Assembly: GCA_963599255.1 (NCBI GenBank)
Contig: CAVBWS010000008.1
Location: 1-56,962, forward strand
DNA length: 56,962 nt
From: RGIG5612 sp963599255
GTDB lineage: Bacteria > Bacillota > Clostridia > Lachnospirales > Lachnospiraceae
Direction of reading: 5' to 3'
The position numbers and the translations under genes were made by a program. Under the pieces are notes generated by a model. It was not told the origin of the DNA. It did not search any database and saw only the letters and a program-made list of their open reading frames with translations. Below are positions 35,815-44,388 of this stretch, piece by piece. How positions within the stretch are numbered: the stretch's first letter is position 1; every line of letters begins with the position of its first letter.

Positions 35815-36527
35815 ATTCTGGCTCCGATAAATGAAGAAATGTTAGAGATAAATTCCTTTTTTCGATGCTGGCTCATAGGAATATTGGTTCCGTCCTTGAG
35901 GATCACTGCATTATTATCAATTCGGCTTATAAAATCAAAATTTACCAGGTAGGAGGCATGAGGACGAAAGAAGCCATAAGGTTTAAGCTGCTCCTCGAAC
36001 TGGTTCATCTGCCCGCGGGCATCAACAGTCTGCCCGTCCATTGAAAACAGTACATTATGATTTCGTACTTCAACATATTTTATTTGTGAAATAGCAAGTC
36101 TGTGTATGGCAGAGCCGGATTTTACATTTATTATAGTTTCTTTTTCTCTGTTTCCGCGTATATGAATCAGGGCACAGCCTAATTCGTGAGAAAACTCACT
36201 ATAATTAACAGGCTTTCTGATAAATCCGAAGGCACGGACAGAATACCCTTCTATGGCATACTGATACATGGTTGTGATAAAGATTATACACACCTGAGAG
36301 TCTGACTTTCGGATTTCCCTGGCGGCGTCCATTCCGTTTATGCCCTGCATTTTTATGTCAAGAAACAGCAGGTCAATGTCCGATGGGTAGCTTTTAAGCA
36401 GATCATTTGCACTGGAAAAAGCAAGGATCTCAAATTCCTCGCTGGTTTCCTGCGAATAGCGTTCTAGGAATCGCTGCAGGGTGTGCCTTATGCCCATTTC
36501 ATCATCACATATTACAATTCGATACAT
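35811..36527 (-). CDS. LytTR-family response regulator (AgrA-like)
   Basis: Receiver domain with acidic residues D8-D9 and phospho-acceptor D57 (LLFLDIKMQ), followed by a LytTR DNA-binding domain at about 135-235 (YVEVRNHNVLF, FFRPHASYLVNFDFI, MSQHRKKEF). 238 residues from ATG 36527, where homologues begin (MYRIVICDDE); the frame extends ten codons upstream to a GTG. The ribosome site is poor at every candidate. Partner of the overlapping histidine kinase. It follows dus by 72 bases and could be partly read from its transcript. Confidence 0.88.
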   Translation of the reverse strand: MYRIVICDDEMGIRHTLQRFLERYSQETSEEFEILAFSSANDLLKSYPSDIDLLFLDIKMQGINGMDAAREIRKSDSQVCIIFITTMYQYAIEGYSVRAFGFIRKPVNYSEFSHELGCALIHIRGNREKETIINVKSGSAIHRLAISQIKYVEVRNHNVLFSMDGQTVDARGQMNQFEEQLKPYGFFRPHASYLVNFDFISRIDNNAVILKDGTNIPMSQHRKKEFISNISSFIGARI

Positions 36528-36598
36528 AGCAGTTTGCATTGCAAGAGTACGAGGCACAGATAGAAAATGTTTCTATGCCCATATTACCAGTACAGTCT

Positions 36599-37546
36599 TT
36601 ACGGGACCAGCTCCAATGTCTCAAATATCTGCCTTACGATTGCCTGATATTCCGCGGCATTTTGATTCTTCATCATACGCTTTAGCAATTTATCGCTTCC
36701 TTCGAAACGTTTTCCCAGATTTGCCCAGATCTCCTTCATGTGTCTTACGGCATCCTTCTCACCACTGAAGATGCTTAAGTATCCTTCGTAGATCTCATCA
36801 ACAAAATTACGAAGGCTGGTGCGTACATCAGGCAGTGAAGAGCCCTTTATCTCGCAGGCCAGATCTGGTCTTGCCAGAAGCCCCCGTCCGATCATAATGC
36901 AGCTGACATCAGGGAAACGGCTGGTTACTTCCTCTAAACATGACATATTCCAGATATCTCCGTTATAACACAGGATCGGTCTGAGGCTGCCGTTATTTAT
37001 ATTATATGCTTCCTCAAATGCTTCAAGATGTGTGAAGCCGTCATAAAATTCACGCCTTAAACGAGGATGGATGATGAATTCACTCATGGGATATTTAGCA
37101 TATATATCAAGGAGCTGCGGCCAGTCTTCTATGGTATTGAAGCCTATTCTCGTCTTTATCGATACAGGAACGTCAGCTTTTTGATATATTTCATCAAGAA
37201 ATCTGTCCAGTTCGTCAGGAAACTGCAGCATGCCGCTGCCTCTCTTTTTGCCGGTGACCGTGCCTGACGGACAGCCGAGGTTAATATTTACCTCTGAATA
37301 TCCGAAGTTCTTCAGCTGTTCAATCATATCAAGGATCTCACATGATTGATTAGAAATAAGCTGGGGGATAAGCGTAATGCCGATATTATTGTCCGGATTT
37401 ATATCCCGCAGGATCTTATAATTCATTCTCTTGGCAGCAGGGATAAATGGAGTGAAATATTTGTCAATGCATCCGAAATTATGATAGAACGCATTTCTGA
37501 CGAGATGTCCTGTTATGCCCTCCATTGGGGCGAGGTATAATTGCAT
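36599..37546 (-). CDS. dus: tRNA-dihydrouridine synthase
   Basis: FMN enzyme that reduces uridines in the D-loop of tRNA. Seen: start LAPMEGITGHLVRNAF, the signature VNINLGCPSGTVTGKKRGSG with the catalytic cysteine, SIKTRIG, the histidine in FIIHPR, CYNGDIW and the phosphate-binding IMIGRGLL. 315 residues is normal. The exact class (DusB-like or other) cannot be fixed by eye. First of a minus-strand series towards the two-component genes. Confidence 0.93.
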   Translation of the reverse strand: MQLYLAPMEGITGHLVRNAFYHNFGCIDKYFTPFIPAAKRMNYKILRDINPDNNIGITLIPQLISNQSCEILDMIEQLKNFGYSEVNINLGCPSGTVTGKKRGSGMLQFPDELDRFLDEIYQKADVPVSIKTRIGFNTIEDWPQLLDIYAKYPMSEFIIHPRLRREFYDGFTHLEAFEEAYNINNGSLRPILCYNGDIWNMSCLEEVTSRFPDVSCIMIGRGLLARPDLACEIKGSSLPDVRTSLRNFVDEIYEGYLSIFSGEKDAVRHMKEIWANLGKRFEGSDKLLKRMMKNQNAAEYQAIVRQIFETLELVP

Positions 37547-37591
37547 GGGATTCTCCTGATGTAGTAATTAAGATCTTATTGCTGCCTGATG

Positions 37592-37873
37592 TCAGGATAT
37601 GACACCTAAAACCACAGCGATAATTATAATCGCAACAATTGCAAGAGAACACAGTATTGTGCCAATGATGCATAGGATCTTCGCAGGCAGCTGAAGTTTG
37701 TGGTATCCGATCCTCTCGGATTCAGCCTCTAATACAAGTCCTACAACCGAGCCGATAAGCATGATCGGTACGCAGCACAGAACTATCGACACTATTCCGA
37801 GAACGAAAGCAGCCGTAGCTCTGGAGGCAGGAGTTACTTTTACATATTTTTTATTCTTTTTATATTCAGACAA
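37592..37873 (-). CDS. DUF4190-like small membrane protein
   Basis: 93 residues with two hydrophobic segments (AAFVLGIVSIVLCCVPIMLI and IGTILCSLAIVAIIIIAVVL) separated by a charged loop, the pattern of DUF4190 proteins. Function unknown. The only usable start is TTG: the one at 37873 has AAAGG eight bases upstream, whereas the one at 37882 is too close. It lies 19 bases after the serine acetyltransferase stop. Confidence 0.7.
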   Translation of the reverse strand: MSEYKKNKKYVKVTPASRATAAFVLGIVSIVLCCVPIMLIGSVVGLVLEAESERIGYHKLQLPAKILCIIGTILCSLAIVAIIIIAVVLGVIS

Positions 37874-37892
37874 AATTATCAACCTTTCTTTA

Positions 37893-38717
37893 TCAGCAAT
37901 CTGACCGTACGATGGTAAGTCCCGGCTCTACAGAGTGGGTGAGCCATACATTTCCGCCTATTACACAGTTATCACCTATATAGACATCGCCGCCCAGGAT
38001 GGTTGCCCCAGCATAGATTACAACATTATTGCCTATATTAGGATGACGCTTGATTCCTTTGACCAGAGAGCCGTCATCTGCCACAGGAAAACTTTTAGCA
38101 CCTAATGTTACATGCTGATAGAGCTTAACATTTTCGCCGATGACACAAGTCTCGCCGATAACAACTCCTGTTCCGTGGTCGATGAAGAAATGCCTGCCTA
38201 TCGCAGCTCCTGGGTGAATGTCAATTCCGGTTTTTCTGTGAGCGTATTCGGACATGAGCCTTGCAACCATTCCCTGTCCCATTAGATACAATTCATGAGC
38301 GATACGGTGAGTGCCTATTGCAATAAATGCAGGATAAGCCAGAATGATCTCATCTGCGCTTTGGGCGGCAGGGTCACCTTCATAACCGGCCATAACATCT
38401 GACTGCAGCAGAGCATATATGTCAGGGATCCTGTCCACCAGTTTTTGAACTATCTCTTCAGCATTTTTTTGATCCATATTTTTCAGCAGCGCATTGATGA
38501 GAAACTCACTGCCTGTCTTAAGTGCCTGACATCTTAAATCATCGCAGGTCTTATCAAACAATTCGGGATATTTCCGATACGTCGGAAACATGGAATCAAG
38601 GTAGTACAAAAGCGACTGTTCTATATTTTTCTGAAAACCGGCGTAGTCTGCATTGAAGTTATGCTCAATGCAGGTACTTAATTTCTTTAATTTATCAGAT
38701 GCAATATTATAATTCAT
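37893..38717 (-). CDS. cysE: Serine O-acetyltransferase
   Basis: First step of cysteine synthesis: acetyl transfer from acetyl-CoA to serine. Seen: an N-terminal helical domain (about 1-170) and a left-handed beta-helix of hexapeptide repeats with GIDIHPGAAIGRHFFIDHGT, VVIGETCVIGENVKLYQHVT and KRHPNIGNNVVIYAGATILG. 274 residues is in the range of the EpsC-like long form. Lacks the usual long C-terminal tail used for feedback control and complex formation with CysK, ending soon after THSVEPGLTIV. No cysK nearby. Confidence 0.92.
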   Translation of the reverse strand: MNYNIASDKLKKLSTCIEHNFNADYAGFQKNIEQSLLYYLDSMFPTYRKYPELFDKTCDDLRCQALKTGSEFLINALLKNMDQKNAEEIVQKLVDRIPDIYALLQSDVMAGYEGDPAAQSADEIILAYPAFIAIGTHRIAHELYLMGQGMVARLMSEYAHRKTGIDIHPGAAIGRHFFIDHGTGVVIGETCVIGENVKLYQHVTLGAKSFPVADDGSLVKGIKRHPNIGNNVVIYAGATILGGDVYIGDNCVIGGNVWLTHSVEPGLTIVRSDC

Positions 38718-39308
38718 GATCAGAATTCTTTCTGCTGTTAATTATTATAAGAAGATTATACGCCAACTGCCTATGGCCGGGACACATAGTTGATCATCTT
38801 ATGTGCTCGTGCTGCGCAAATGAATTATTGCCGCCTTCGTGACAGTATATGCTCACATTCTTTAAATGCGTATTTTAGCATATAATAATAAAATTGTCAG
38901 TTCTTATTAGTCTGATCATTCTATCGTACAATCCTCGAAAAAAGTAAATTCCATTCCCATATTATAGCTTGCCATTGAAACGTATCGTCTGTTCGTGATT
39001 AGGGACAGCATAACGAAGTCTGGAAAATTAGTAACAGCAGCTGCACAAATGATATCCATGACAAATAACGAACATACTTCAAAGGGACATGACACAGCTG
39101 TCAAAGTGCACAAATGCTATAGATGCTAACCTTGCGCATTTATCAAAAATGCATACGGTATCTTGAGCACAAATTCACATTATGCTAATATACACGAACG
39201 AGAAAATTTCGGGTTGTATAAAATAAAAAAACAAATGTTTTTTATTAAAAACATAAAACCCGAACAGCTATTATAAATAGCTGAAATAAATAATAACGGG
39301 TTGGACAT
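38718..39308. other. 591-base gene-free region with ispE leader
   Basis: Divergent control region of cysE and ispE. A GACACATAG...CTTATGTGCTC stem-loop sits near 38781-38809. The part 39210-39302 forms alternative hairpins (separate entry). A 65-codon minus-strand frame (38916-39113) has no recognisable content. Confidence 0.5.
39210..39302 (+). promoter_or_regulatory. Candidate leader with alternative hairpins before ispE
   Basis: CGGGTT occurs at 39210-39215 and again at 39297-39302; AACCCG lies between them at 39257-39262 and can pair with either. The second CGGGTT directly precedes GGAC and the ispE start, so pairing there would cover the ribosome site. A stable small hairpin CAGCTAT/ATAGCTG (39265-39283) lies within the second structure. 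Regulatory use is inference. Confidence 0.4.
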
Positions 39309-40274
39309 ATGAATACAGTAAATGTTAGGGCATATGGCAAGGTAAATCTGGGACTGGACGTAACAGGACGCAGAGATGACGGCTATCATCTGGTAAGGAT
39401 GATCATGCAGACAGTGGACGTTTATGACGAGCTGACTATTTCAGCAGAGCCGGTTCCGCCGCAGAGGTCTGATCCGCAGCCATTGTCAGATGATACTAAA
39501 AAAACATTTGACGAACATGGCGCGGCAAATGGGCTGGATGAATGCCCATTTTTGATTTCACTTGAATGTAATGTGCCTGAAGTTCCGACGGACAGCAGAA
39601 ATATTGCATATAAGGCAGCAGAGCTTATATGCGATGAATATGGCATCAGTGCACATATTCATATCAAGATAGATAAGAACATACCGGCAGCTGCAGGCAT
39701 GGCCGGGGGCTCAGCAGACGGGGCAGCAGTTATTAAGGGACTTGATGAGATATTTGCCCTGCATATGAGTGAAGAACAGATGGATGCCATCGCATTAAGA
39801 TTAGGTGCTGATGTGCCATTCTGTCTGAGACACGGAACTTATCTGGCGGAGGGAATCGGAGAGGTGCTGACGCGTGTGGCAGATCTGCCCCATTGCTATA
39901 TGGTTATCGTTAAGCCGGATTTTGGAATTTCAACTCCGTGGGCCTACAAGGCGTTAGATGAATATATTGAGATGCATGGCGGGGAGACAGATGATATGCA
40001 TCCTGATATAGATAAGCTCATAGCTTCGCTTAATGATGGAGATCTTTCGCGAATCGCGGGCAGCATGGGCAATATTTTGGAACTTGTTGCAATTGCAGCT
40101 AATCCACAGATACAGGAAATAAAGAACAACTTAGAAGGATTCGGAGCCGTAAGAGCCCTTATGAGCGGATCGGGGCCGACGGTATTTGGAATATTTGAGG
40201 AAGAAGCAGCAGCCGATGAGGCCATGGCATCTTTTTCGGGGAGGGAATATGGCAAATTTAAAGTTGAGTTTTGA
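39309..40274 (+). CDS. ispE: 4-diphosphocytidyl-2-C-methyl-D-erythritol kinase
   Basis: GHMP kinase of the non-mevalonate isoprenoid pathway. Seen: start AYGKVNLGLDVTGRRDDGYH, the ATP loop IPAAAGMAGGSADGAAV, LRLGADVPFCL and the C-terminal LMSGSGPTVFGIF. 321 residues, longer than the usual 280-290 because of an insertion at about 48-78 rich in P, D and S. The GntR gene starts inside its last 26 bases, so the two are coupled. Confidence 0.95.
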   Translation: MNTVNVRAYGKVNLGLDVTGRRDDGYHLVRMIMQTVDVYDELTISAEPVPPQRSDPQPLSDDTKKTFDEHGAANGLDECPFLISLECNVPEVPTDSRNIAYKAAELICDEYGISAHIHIKIDKNIPAAAGMAGGSADGAAVIKGLDEIFALHMSEEQMDAIALRLGADVPFCLRHGTYLAEGIGEVLTRVADLPHCYMVIVKPDFGISTPWAYKALDEYIEMHGGETDDMHPDIDKLIASLNDGDLSRIAGSMGNILELVAIAANPQIQEIKNNLEGFGAVRALMSGSGPTVFGIFEEEAAADEAMASFSGREYGKFKVEF

Positions 40275-40911
40275 TGAATATATTCCTCTTAGGGATATAG
40301 TTTTTAAGACTCTGCGAGAGGCAATTATTACAGGTGAACTTAAACCCGGCGAGCATTTGATGGAGATTAAGCTGGCAAATGAAATGGGCGTTTCCAGAAC
40401 GCCGGTAAGAGAGGCAATCAAGAAGTTAGAACAGGAAGGCATGGTGGTAATGACTGCCCGCAAGGGAGCAGAGGTAGCTTCCATCAATGCGAAGGATCTA
40501 AAGGAAGTGCTTGAAATAAGGAGAGCTCTGGAGAGCCTTGCGTGTCAGTTGGCATGTCAGCATATGACAGAAGAGGATATAAAGGTACTCGAATCTATCA
40601 ATGATGAAGTAAAGCAGGCAATTGTGGAGAATAATCCTGAGAAAATCGCGCATCTGGATGTAAAATTTCATGCGTATATCCTTGAGATGTCCAAAAATTC
40701 CAGGCTTATAACCGAAGTCAGCCACTTAAAAGAACATGTATACAGATACCGGCGGGAATATATTGAGGATCTGAAAAATAAAAACACCATCACGGATGAG
40801 CATGCTAAAATAATAGCTGATATTGCAAGACAAAATGAAAAGGGTGTCAAGAAAGACATAGAGCATCATATTGAGACTCAGGAGAAATATATTCTCAGTA
40901 CCCTTAAATAA
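40249..40911 (+). CDS. GntR family transcriptional regulator (FCD-domain type)
   Basis: 220 residues. Seen: N-terminal winged helix with TLREAIITGELKPGEHL and EMGVSRTPVREAIKKLEQEG, then an all-helical FCD effector domain with DVKFHAYILEMSKNSRL and EHAKIIADIARQNEKG, which supply metal-binding histidine and aspartate residues. Start is ATG 40249 with GGGGAGGG before it, inside the end of ispE; the longer upstream frame reads ispE out of frame. Effector unknown; co-translation with ispE suggests a housekeeping link but no target is evident. Confidence 0.9.
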   Translation: MANLKLSFDEYIPLRDIVFKTLREAIITGELKPGEHLMEIKLANEMGVSRTPVREAIKKLEQEGMVVMTARKGAEVASINAKDLKEVLEIRRALESLACQLACQHMTEEDIKVLESINDEVKQAIVENNPEKIAHLDVKFHAYILEMSKNSRLITEVSHLKEHVYRYRREYIEDLKNKNTITDEHAKIIADIARQNEKGVKKDIEHHIETQEKYILSTLK

Positions 40912-40956
40912 TGCTGGCTTGCATGTTGTAAATTTAGATGATAGAATAAAACAGTT

Positions 40957-40996
40957 GCACGGAGCATTCCGGAGAGTGCTCCGTGTATTTGTTTTG
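40957..40996 (+). terminator. Terminator of ispE-gntR
   Basis: CACGGAGCA (40958-40966) pairs with TGCTCCGTG (40977-40985), followed by TATTTGTTTTG. Confidence 0.75.
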
Positions 40997-41110
40997 AGGA
41001 CTTGAAACGGCGGCTGCACAGATGGAAGATGACTCTTGCATTGACGCAGATGCCGACAGGGTCAACATGTGCAGGAATTCACCGGAATATTATAGAGAGG
41101 TAAATGAAAC

Positions 41111-41566
41111 ATGCCAGTTTGGAGTATTATTTTGTTAATTGTGCTTGCTCTTCTTATTGCAGCATTTGTTGTATTAATGATAACAGGCAAAAAGAGACAG
41201 AAAAAACAAGAAGAACAGACGGCCGAGATGGCCAAGGCCGCACAGACAATCAACCTGTTCATCATTGATATGAAAAAATTGAGGATGAAGGATTCGGGAC
41301 TTCCAAAGATCGTACAGGATTCAACGCCTAAGCTTGCGAGATTATCTAAAATGCCGATGCTGAAGGTTAAGGCCGGTAACAGAGTAATGAATCTCGTATG
41401 TGATCCTGAAGTTTACAAGACACTTCTTCCAAAACAGGAAGTTAAGGCAAGAGTATCAGGAATATACGTTCTTTCTGCTAAATACATCAGAGGTCCGAAG
41501 ATTGAGGGTGGTATAGAAGCTAAGAAGCAGAAGAAGGTTGACAAATTCTTAGATAAGCTCAGATAA
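41111..41566 (+). CDS. Conserved-looking single-span membrane protein
   Basis: 151 residues; not recognised as a named family. Seen: one N-terminal membrane segment at about 3-26, a short charged helix (KKRQKKQEEQTAEMAKAAQ), then a compact cytoplasmic or extracytoplasmic domain with MLKVKAGNRVMNLVCDPEVY and a lysine-rich tail. Good start with GAGAGG upstream and its own strong terminator, so it is probably expressed alone. Confidence 0.75.
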   Translation: MPVWSIILLIVLALLIAAFVVLMITGKKRQKKQEEQTAEMAKAAQTINLFIIDMKKLRMKDSGLPKIVQDSTPKLARLSKMPMLKVKAGNRVMNLVCDPEVYKTLLPKQEVKARVSGIYVLSAKYIRGPKIEGGIEAKKQKKVDKFLDKLR

Positions 41567-41596
41567 TAGCGACATATTGATTAAATTAAATTTTGA

Positions 41597-41646
41597 AAGA
41601 CTGTATTGTCAGTGGCATTTTACCCACGGCATACAGTCTTTTTTGC
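41597..41646 (+). terminator. Strong intrinsic terminator
   Basis: AAGACTGTAT (41597-41606) pairs perfectly with ATACAGTCTT (41631-41640), with an inner AGTGG/CCCAC part, then TTTTTT. Confidence 0.9.
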
Positions 41647-41753
41647 GGATCTGAATATTTTCCGAGGCATACAATTGGGCTACCACACATTCGGTCTAAC
41701 TTTACGGACATCTATACTAACATGCAATGAACACAAAAAGTTCACAATATTTG

Positions 41754-41780
41754 TTAGCACTCACTATTGACGAGTGCTAA
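41754..41780. promoter_or_regulatory. CIRCE element (HrcA operator)
   Basis: Perfect TTAGCACTC - N9 - GAGTGCTAA. It overlaps the -35 hexamer of the promoter in front of the small heat shock protein gene, so HrcA should block transcription until heat stress. Confidence 0.97.
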
Positions 41781-41795
41781 CGAGAGAGTTATAAT
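41767..41795 (+). promoter_or_regulatory. Promoter of hsp20
   Basis: TTGACG at 41767-41772 and TATAAT at 41790-41795 with a 17-base spacer; the CIRCE element covers the -35 part. About 105 bases before the gene. Confidence 0.9.
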
Positions 41796-41900
41796 GTAAT
41801 CGTCAAAAGGAAATGAGAGATATCCTGAAGACAAGGAAAACTAATTAAAATGATTACAGCCGGACTTGAGGGACGGCGAACAAATAGGAGGAAATTAATT

Positions 41901-42344
41901 ATGATGACAATGCCAAGTATTTTTAACAGTGATATTTTTGATACATTTATGGATGATTTTGGATTTGCAAAACCGCAGTACAAACGCCACTCAAATCCAT
42001 CAGGAATTATGAAAACTGATATTAAGGAGAGCAAGGACGGATTTGAGCTGAAGATTGATCTTCCGGGTTATGAAAAAGAAGACATTGAAGCCACAATTAA
42101 AGATGGTTACATGACCATTAAGGCTAACGAGAAGAAGACCAACGAAGAGAAGAACGATGAGGGCAAGGTAATCAGAAGTGAGAGATATTCCGGAACCTGC
42201 AGCAGATCCTTCTACGTAGGTGATGAACTTAAGCAGCAGGATATCAAAGCGAAATTCGCTAATGGTGTACTTACCGTATTTGTTCCTAAGAAGGAGGAAC
42301 AGCCTAAGGTTGATGAAGAGAAGTTCATAGCTATTGAAGGCTAA
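41901..42344 (+). CDS. Hsp20 family small heat shock protein
   Basis: ATP-independent holdase of 147 residues. Seen: alpha-crystallin domain from about residue 33 (MKTDIKESKDGFELKIDLPG) through YEKEDIEATIKDGYMTIKAN to FANGVLTVFVPKKEE. Start ATG 41901 is preceded by AGGAGGAAA; a second ATG follows at once. Controlled by CIRCE/HrcA and followed by a dnaJ-like gene, with a terminator-like hairpin in between. Confidence 0.95.
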   Translation: MMTMPSIFNSDIFDTFMDDFGFAKPQYKRHSNPSGIMKTDIKESKDGFELKIDLPGYEKEDIEATIKDGYMTIKANEKKTNEEKNDEGKVIRSERYSGTCSRSFYVGDELKQQDIKAKFANGVLTVFVPKKEEQPKVDEEKFIAIEG

Positions 42345-42393
42345 ATATTGAAATAGATAATTGGACGGCATAGCCGACAGTTGTTTGAAGGAA

Positions 42394-42430
42394 GCGGGAA
42401 TGTTCGTCATGAACTTCCCGCTTTGTCTTT
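42394..42430 (+). terminator. Hairpin between hsp20 and the dnaJ-like gene
   Basis: GCGGGAA-T-GTTC pairs with GAAC-TTCCCGC (11 bp with one bulge), followed by TTTGTCTTT. It may stop part of the hsp20 message. Confidence 0.7.
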
Positions 42431-42469
42431 AAATTATAAAAAAGCTATGAATAGCAGGAGGTTTTGCAT

Positions 42470-43462
42470 ATGGATAGGAATTTATATGATGTCCTGGGTG
42501 TAAAAAAAGATGCCGATGCCAAAACTATTAAAAGCGCATATAGAAAGCTTGCCAAAAAATATCATCCGGATACCAACCCGGATAATAAGGAAGCTGAAAG
42601 AAAATTCAAGGAAGTATCGGAAGCTTATGAGATACTTTCGGATGAAAAGAAGAGAAAACTCTATGATAAATTCGGCAAGGCTGCATTTGACGGAAGCATG
42701 GGACCGGATCCTGAGAAGGCATACCAGCAGGGCGCATGGAGCGGATCAAATGGCGGTGGTGCATGGCATGGCAACGGCCAGTATTCAAACGGAACATATC
42801 AATATTATCAGGGAGATCCTGATGATATTTTAAAGAATATATTTGGCGGCGGATTCGGATTCGATGGATTCGGGTTCAATAAAGACTCTTTCAGCAGAAA
42901 AGGTTCAAGCAGCAGAAAAAGTCATATATTTAACGAAGGCTTCTATGATGAACCGAAAGCTGCAGATTATACAAGCGAGATAGACATAACATTTAAGGAG
43001 GCTGCCCTTGGCTGCGAGAAAGTCCTGAATTTTAATAACGCAGATGTGGGCTCGCTGTCAGTTAAGATCCCGGCCGGAATAAACGATGGACAGAGCATTC
43101 GTTTGAAGGGCAAGGGACAAAAAGGAGCAAACGGAACAAATGGCGACCTGATGCTTAAGGTACATGTCCTGGATGATAAGAATTATTCGAGAATAGGCAA
43201 CGATGTGTATATTACACAGAGTATTCCTTTCAAGACGGCTGCACTGGGCGGCGAGGCAACCTTTGAGACATTATACGGCCCGGTTAAATGCAGTATACCG
43301 GCAGGCACACAGTCAGGAGCCAAGATAAGACTTAAGAAGAAGGGCATAGTGTCACTTAAAAATAAAGGAATCTGCGGTGATGAATATGTAATTATCCAGA
43401 TTAAGGTTCCTAAGAATCTTACACCTGAACAAAAAGAAATGATAAGGCAGCTCCCGGCATAA
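42470..43462 (+). CDS. DnaJ-type co-chaperone without zinc finger (CbpA-like)
   Basis: 330 residues. Seen: J domain at 1-65 with the HPD motif (KKYHPDTNPDNKEAE), a glycine/phenylalanine-rich region at about 80-150 (GGGFGFDGFGF), and two C-terminal client-binding domains (VKIPAGINDGQSIRLKGKG). The CxxCxGxG zinc repeats of true DnaJ are absent, so it is of the CbpA class. ATG 42470 is eight bases behind AGGAGG; the TTG two codons earlier is too close. It can share the CIRCE-controlled transcript with hsp20, and would stimulate DnaK. Confidence 0.92.
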   Translation: MDRNLYDVLGVKKDADAKTIKSAYRKLAKKYHPDTNPDNKEAERKFKEVSEAYEILSDEKKRKLYDKFGKAAFDGSMGPDPEKAYQQGAWSGSNGGGAWHGNGQYSNGTYQYYQGDPDDILKNIFGGGFGFDGFGFNKDSFSRKGSSSRKSHIFNEGFYDEPKAADYTSEIDITFKEAALGCEKVLNFNNADVGSLSVKIPAGINDGQSIRLKGKGQKGANGTNGDLMLKVHVLDDKNYSRIGNDVYITQSIPFKTAALGGEATFETLYGPVKCSIPAGTQSGAKIRLKKKGIVSLKNKGICGDEYVIIQIKVPKNLTPEQKEMIRQLPA

Positions 43463-43478
43463 GAGCTGCCTGTTTTTA
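43446..43478 (+). terminator. Terminator overlapping the dnaJ-like stop
   Basis: GGCAGCTC (43446-43453) pairs with GAGCTGCC (43463-43470), followed by TGTTTTTA. The stop codon of the gene lies in the loop. Confidence 0.8.
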
Positions 43479-43545
43479 TATATGATGTTTTGTGCGACAA
43501 TGCCGGACGTTTTTGAATGCCGGAAGGCACGATTACAATAAGATT

Positions 43546-44385
43546 TTATAATACCTTCTGTGTAACAGTATCAATGTCGAGATTAAGTACATTTGATGCA
43601 AATGCCCGGAAGCTGTCAGGGATGTCGGAAACAAAAAACTGATGGTCTGACGGCAGGGCTGGAGTATCGGAAGCTATGCCATGCTCCTCTAACAGCGCCT
43701 TAAGAGCTATGGCTGTGGTATATGCCGGGTTAACCAGCTTGATTGCACCGCTGCAATCGGCCGCGTCTGCAAATGTTCCGCCTATTTCACGGGCGATGAC
43801 TGTTCGTATAAGCGGATAATGAGTGCAGCCAAGTACCAGGGTATCAATGTCATTTTCCTTAATCATATCATCAAGATAACGATGAATCATCTCGACTGTC
43901 ACGCTGTCATCCAACATTCCCTCCTCAACGAGGGGGCAGAATAAAGGACAAGCCTTGCCGAAGACCCGGGCTGATGGCATGATTTCCTTTATATACTTAT
44001 CATACAATCCGCTGGCGATGGTGCCGATGGTTCCGATGACGCCTATCCTGCCTGAAACTGTAGCATTAACGGCAGCGTCTGCTCCCGGCTTAACTACTCC
44101 GATCACAGGGATATCTGTGGTGGCCTGTACTGCATCAAGGGCCATTGCAGATGCAGTATTGCATGCGATAACGATGGCCTTAACATGACGTGAAATTAAA
44201 AATTCGCTTATTTGCTTAGAATATCTGATGATGGTTTCAGGTGACTTATTGCCATATGGCACTCTTGCGGTGTCTCCGAAATATATAATTTTCTCGTTGG
44301 GAAGATTTCTGAAGATCTCCCTGGCGACGGTCAGCCCGCCGACACCAGAATCAAATACACCTATCGGTAAACTCTTAGTATCCAT
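43546..44385 (-). CDS. murI: Glutamate racemase
   Basis: Makes D-glutamate for peptidoglycan. Seen: GVFDSGVGGLTVAREI at the start with the catalytic aspartate, the first cysteine in VIACNTASA, and the second in LVLGCTHYPLI. 279 residues is normal. It starts three bases after plsC stops, so both are one minus-strand transcript. D-glutamate and membrane lipid supply are both envelope functions. Confidence 0.96.
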   Translation of the reverse strand: MDTKSLPIGVFDSGVGGLTVAREIFRNLPNEKIIYFGDTARVPYGNKSPETIIRYSKQISEFLISRHVKAIVIACNTASAMALDAVQATTDIPVIGVVKPGADAAVNATVSGRIGVIGTIGTIASGLYDKYIKEIMPSARVFGKACPLFCPLVEEGMLDDSVTVEMIHRYLDDMIKENDIDTLVLGCTHYPLIRTVIAREIGGTFADAADCSGAIKLVNPAYTTAIALKALLEEHGIASDTPALPSDHQFFVSDIPDSFRAFASNVLNLDIDTVTQKVL

Positions 44386-44388
44386 ATA

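Noticed and set aside
34477..36527. Complete agr quorum-sensing locus
   Set aside because: No AgrB-type protease or AgrD-type propeptide is encoded nearby; only the sensor and regulator resemble agr.
38916..39113. 65-codon minus-strand gene between cysE and ispE
   Set aside because: No ribosome site, odd composition and no family features.
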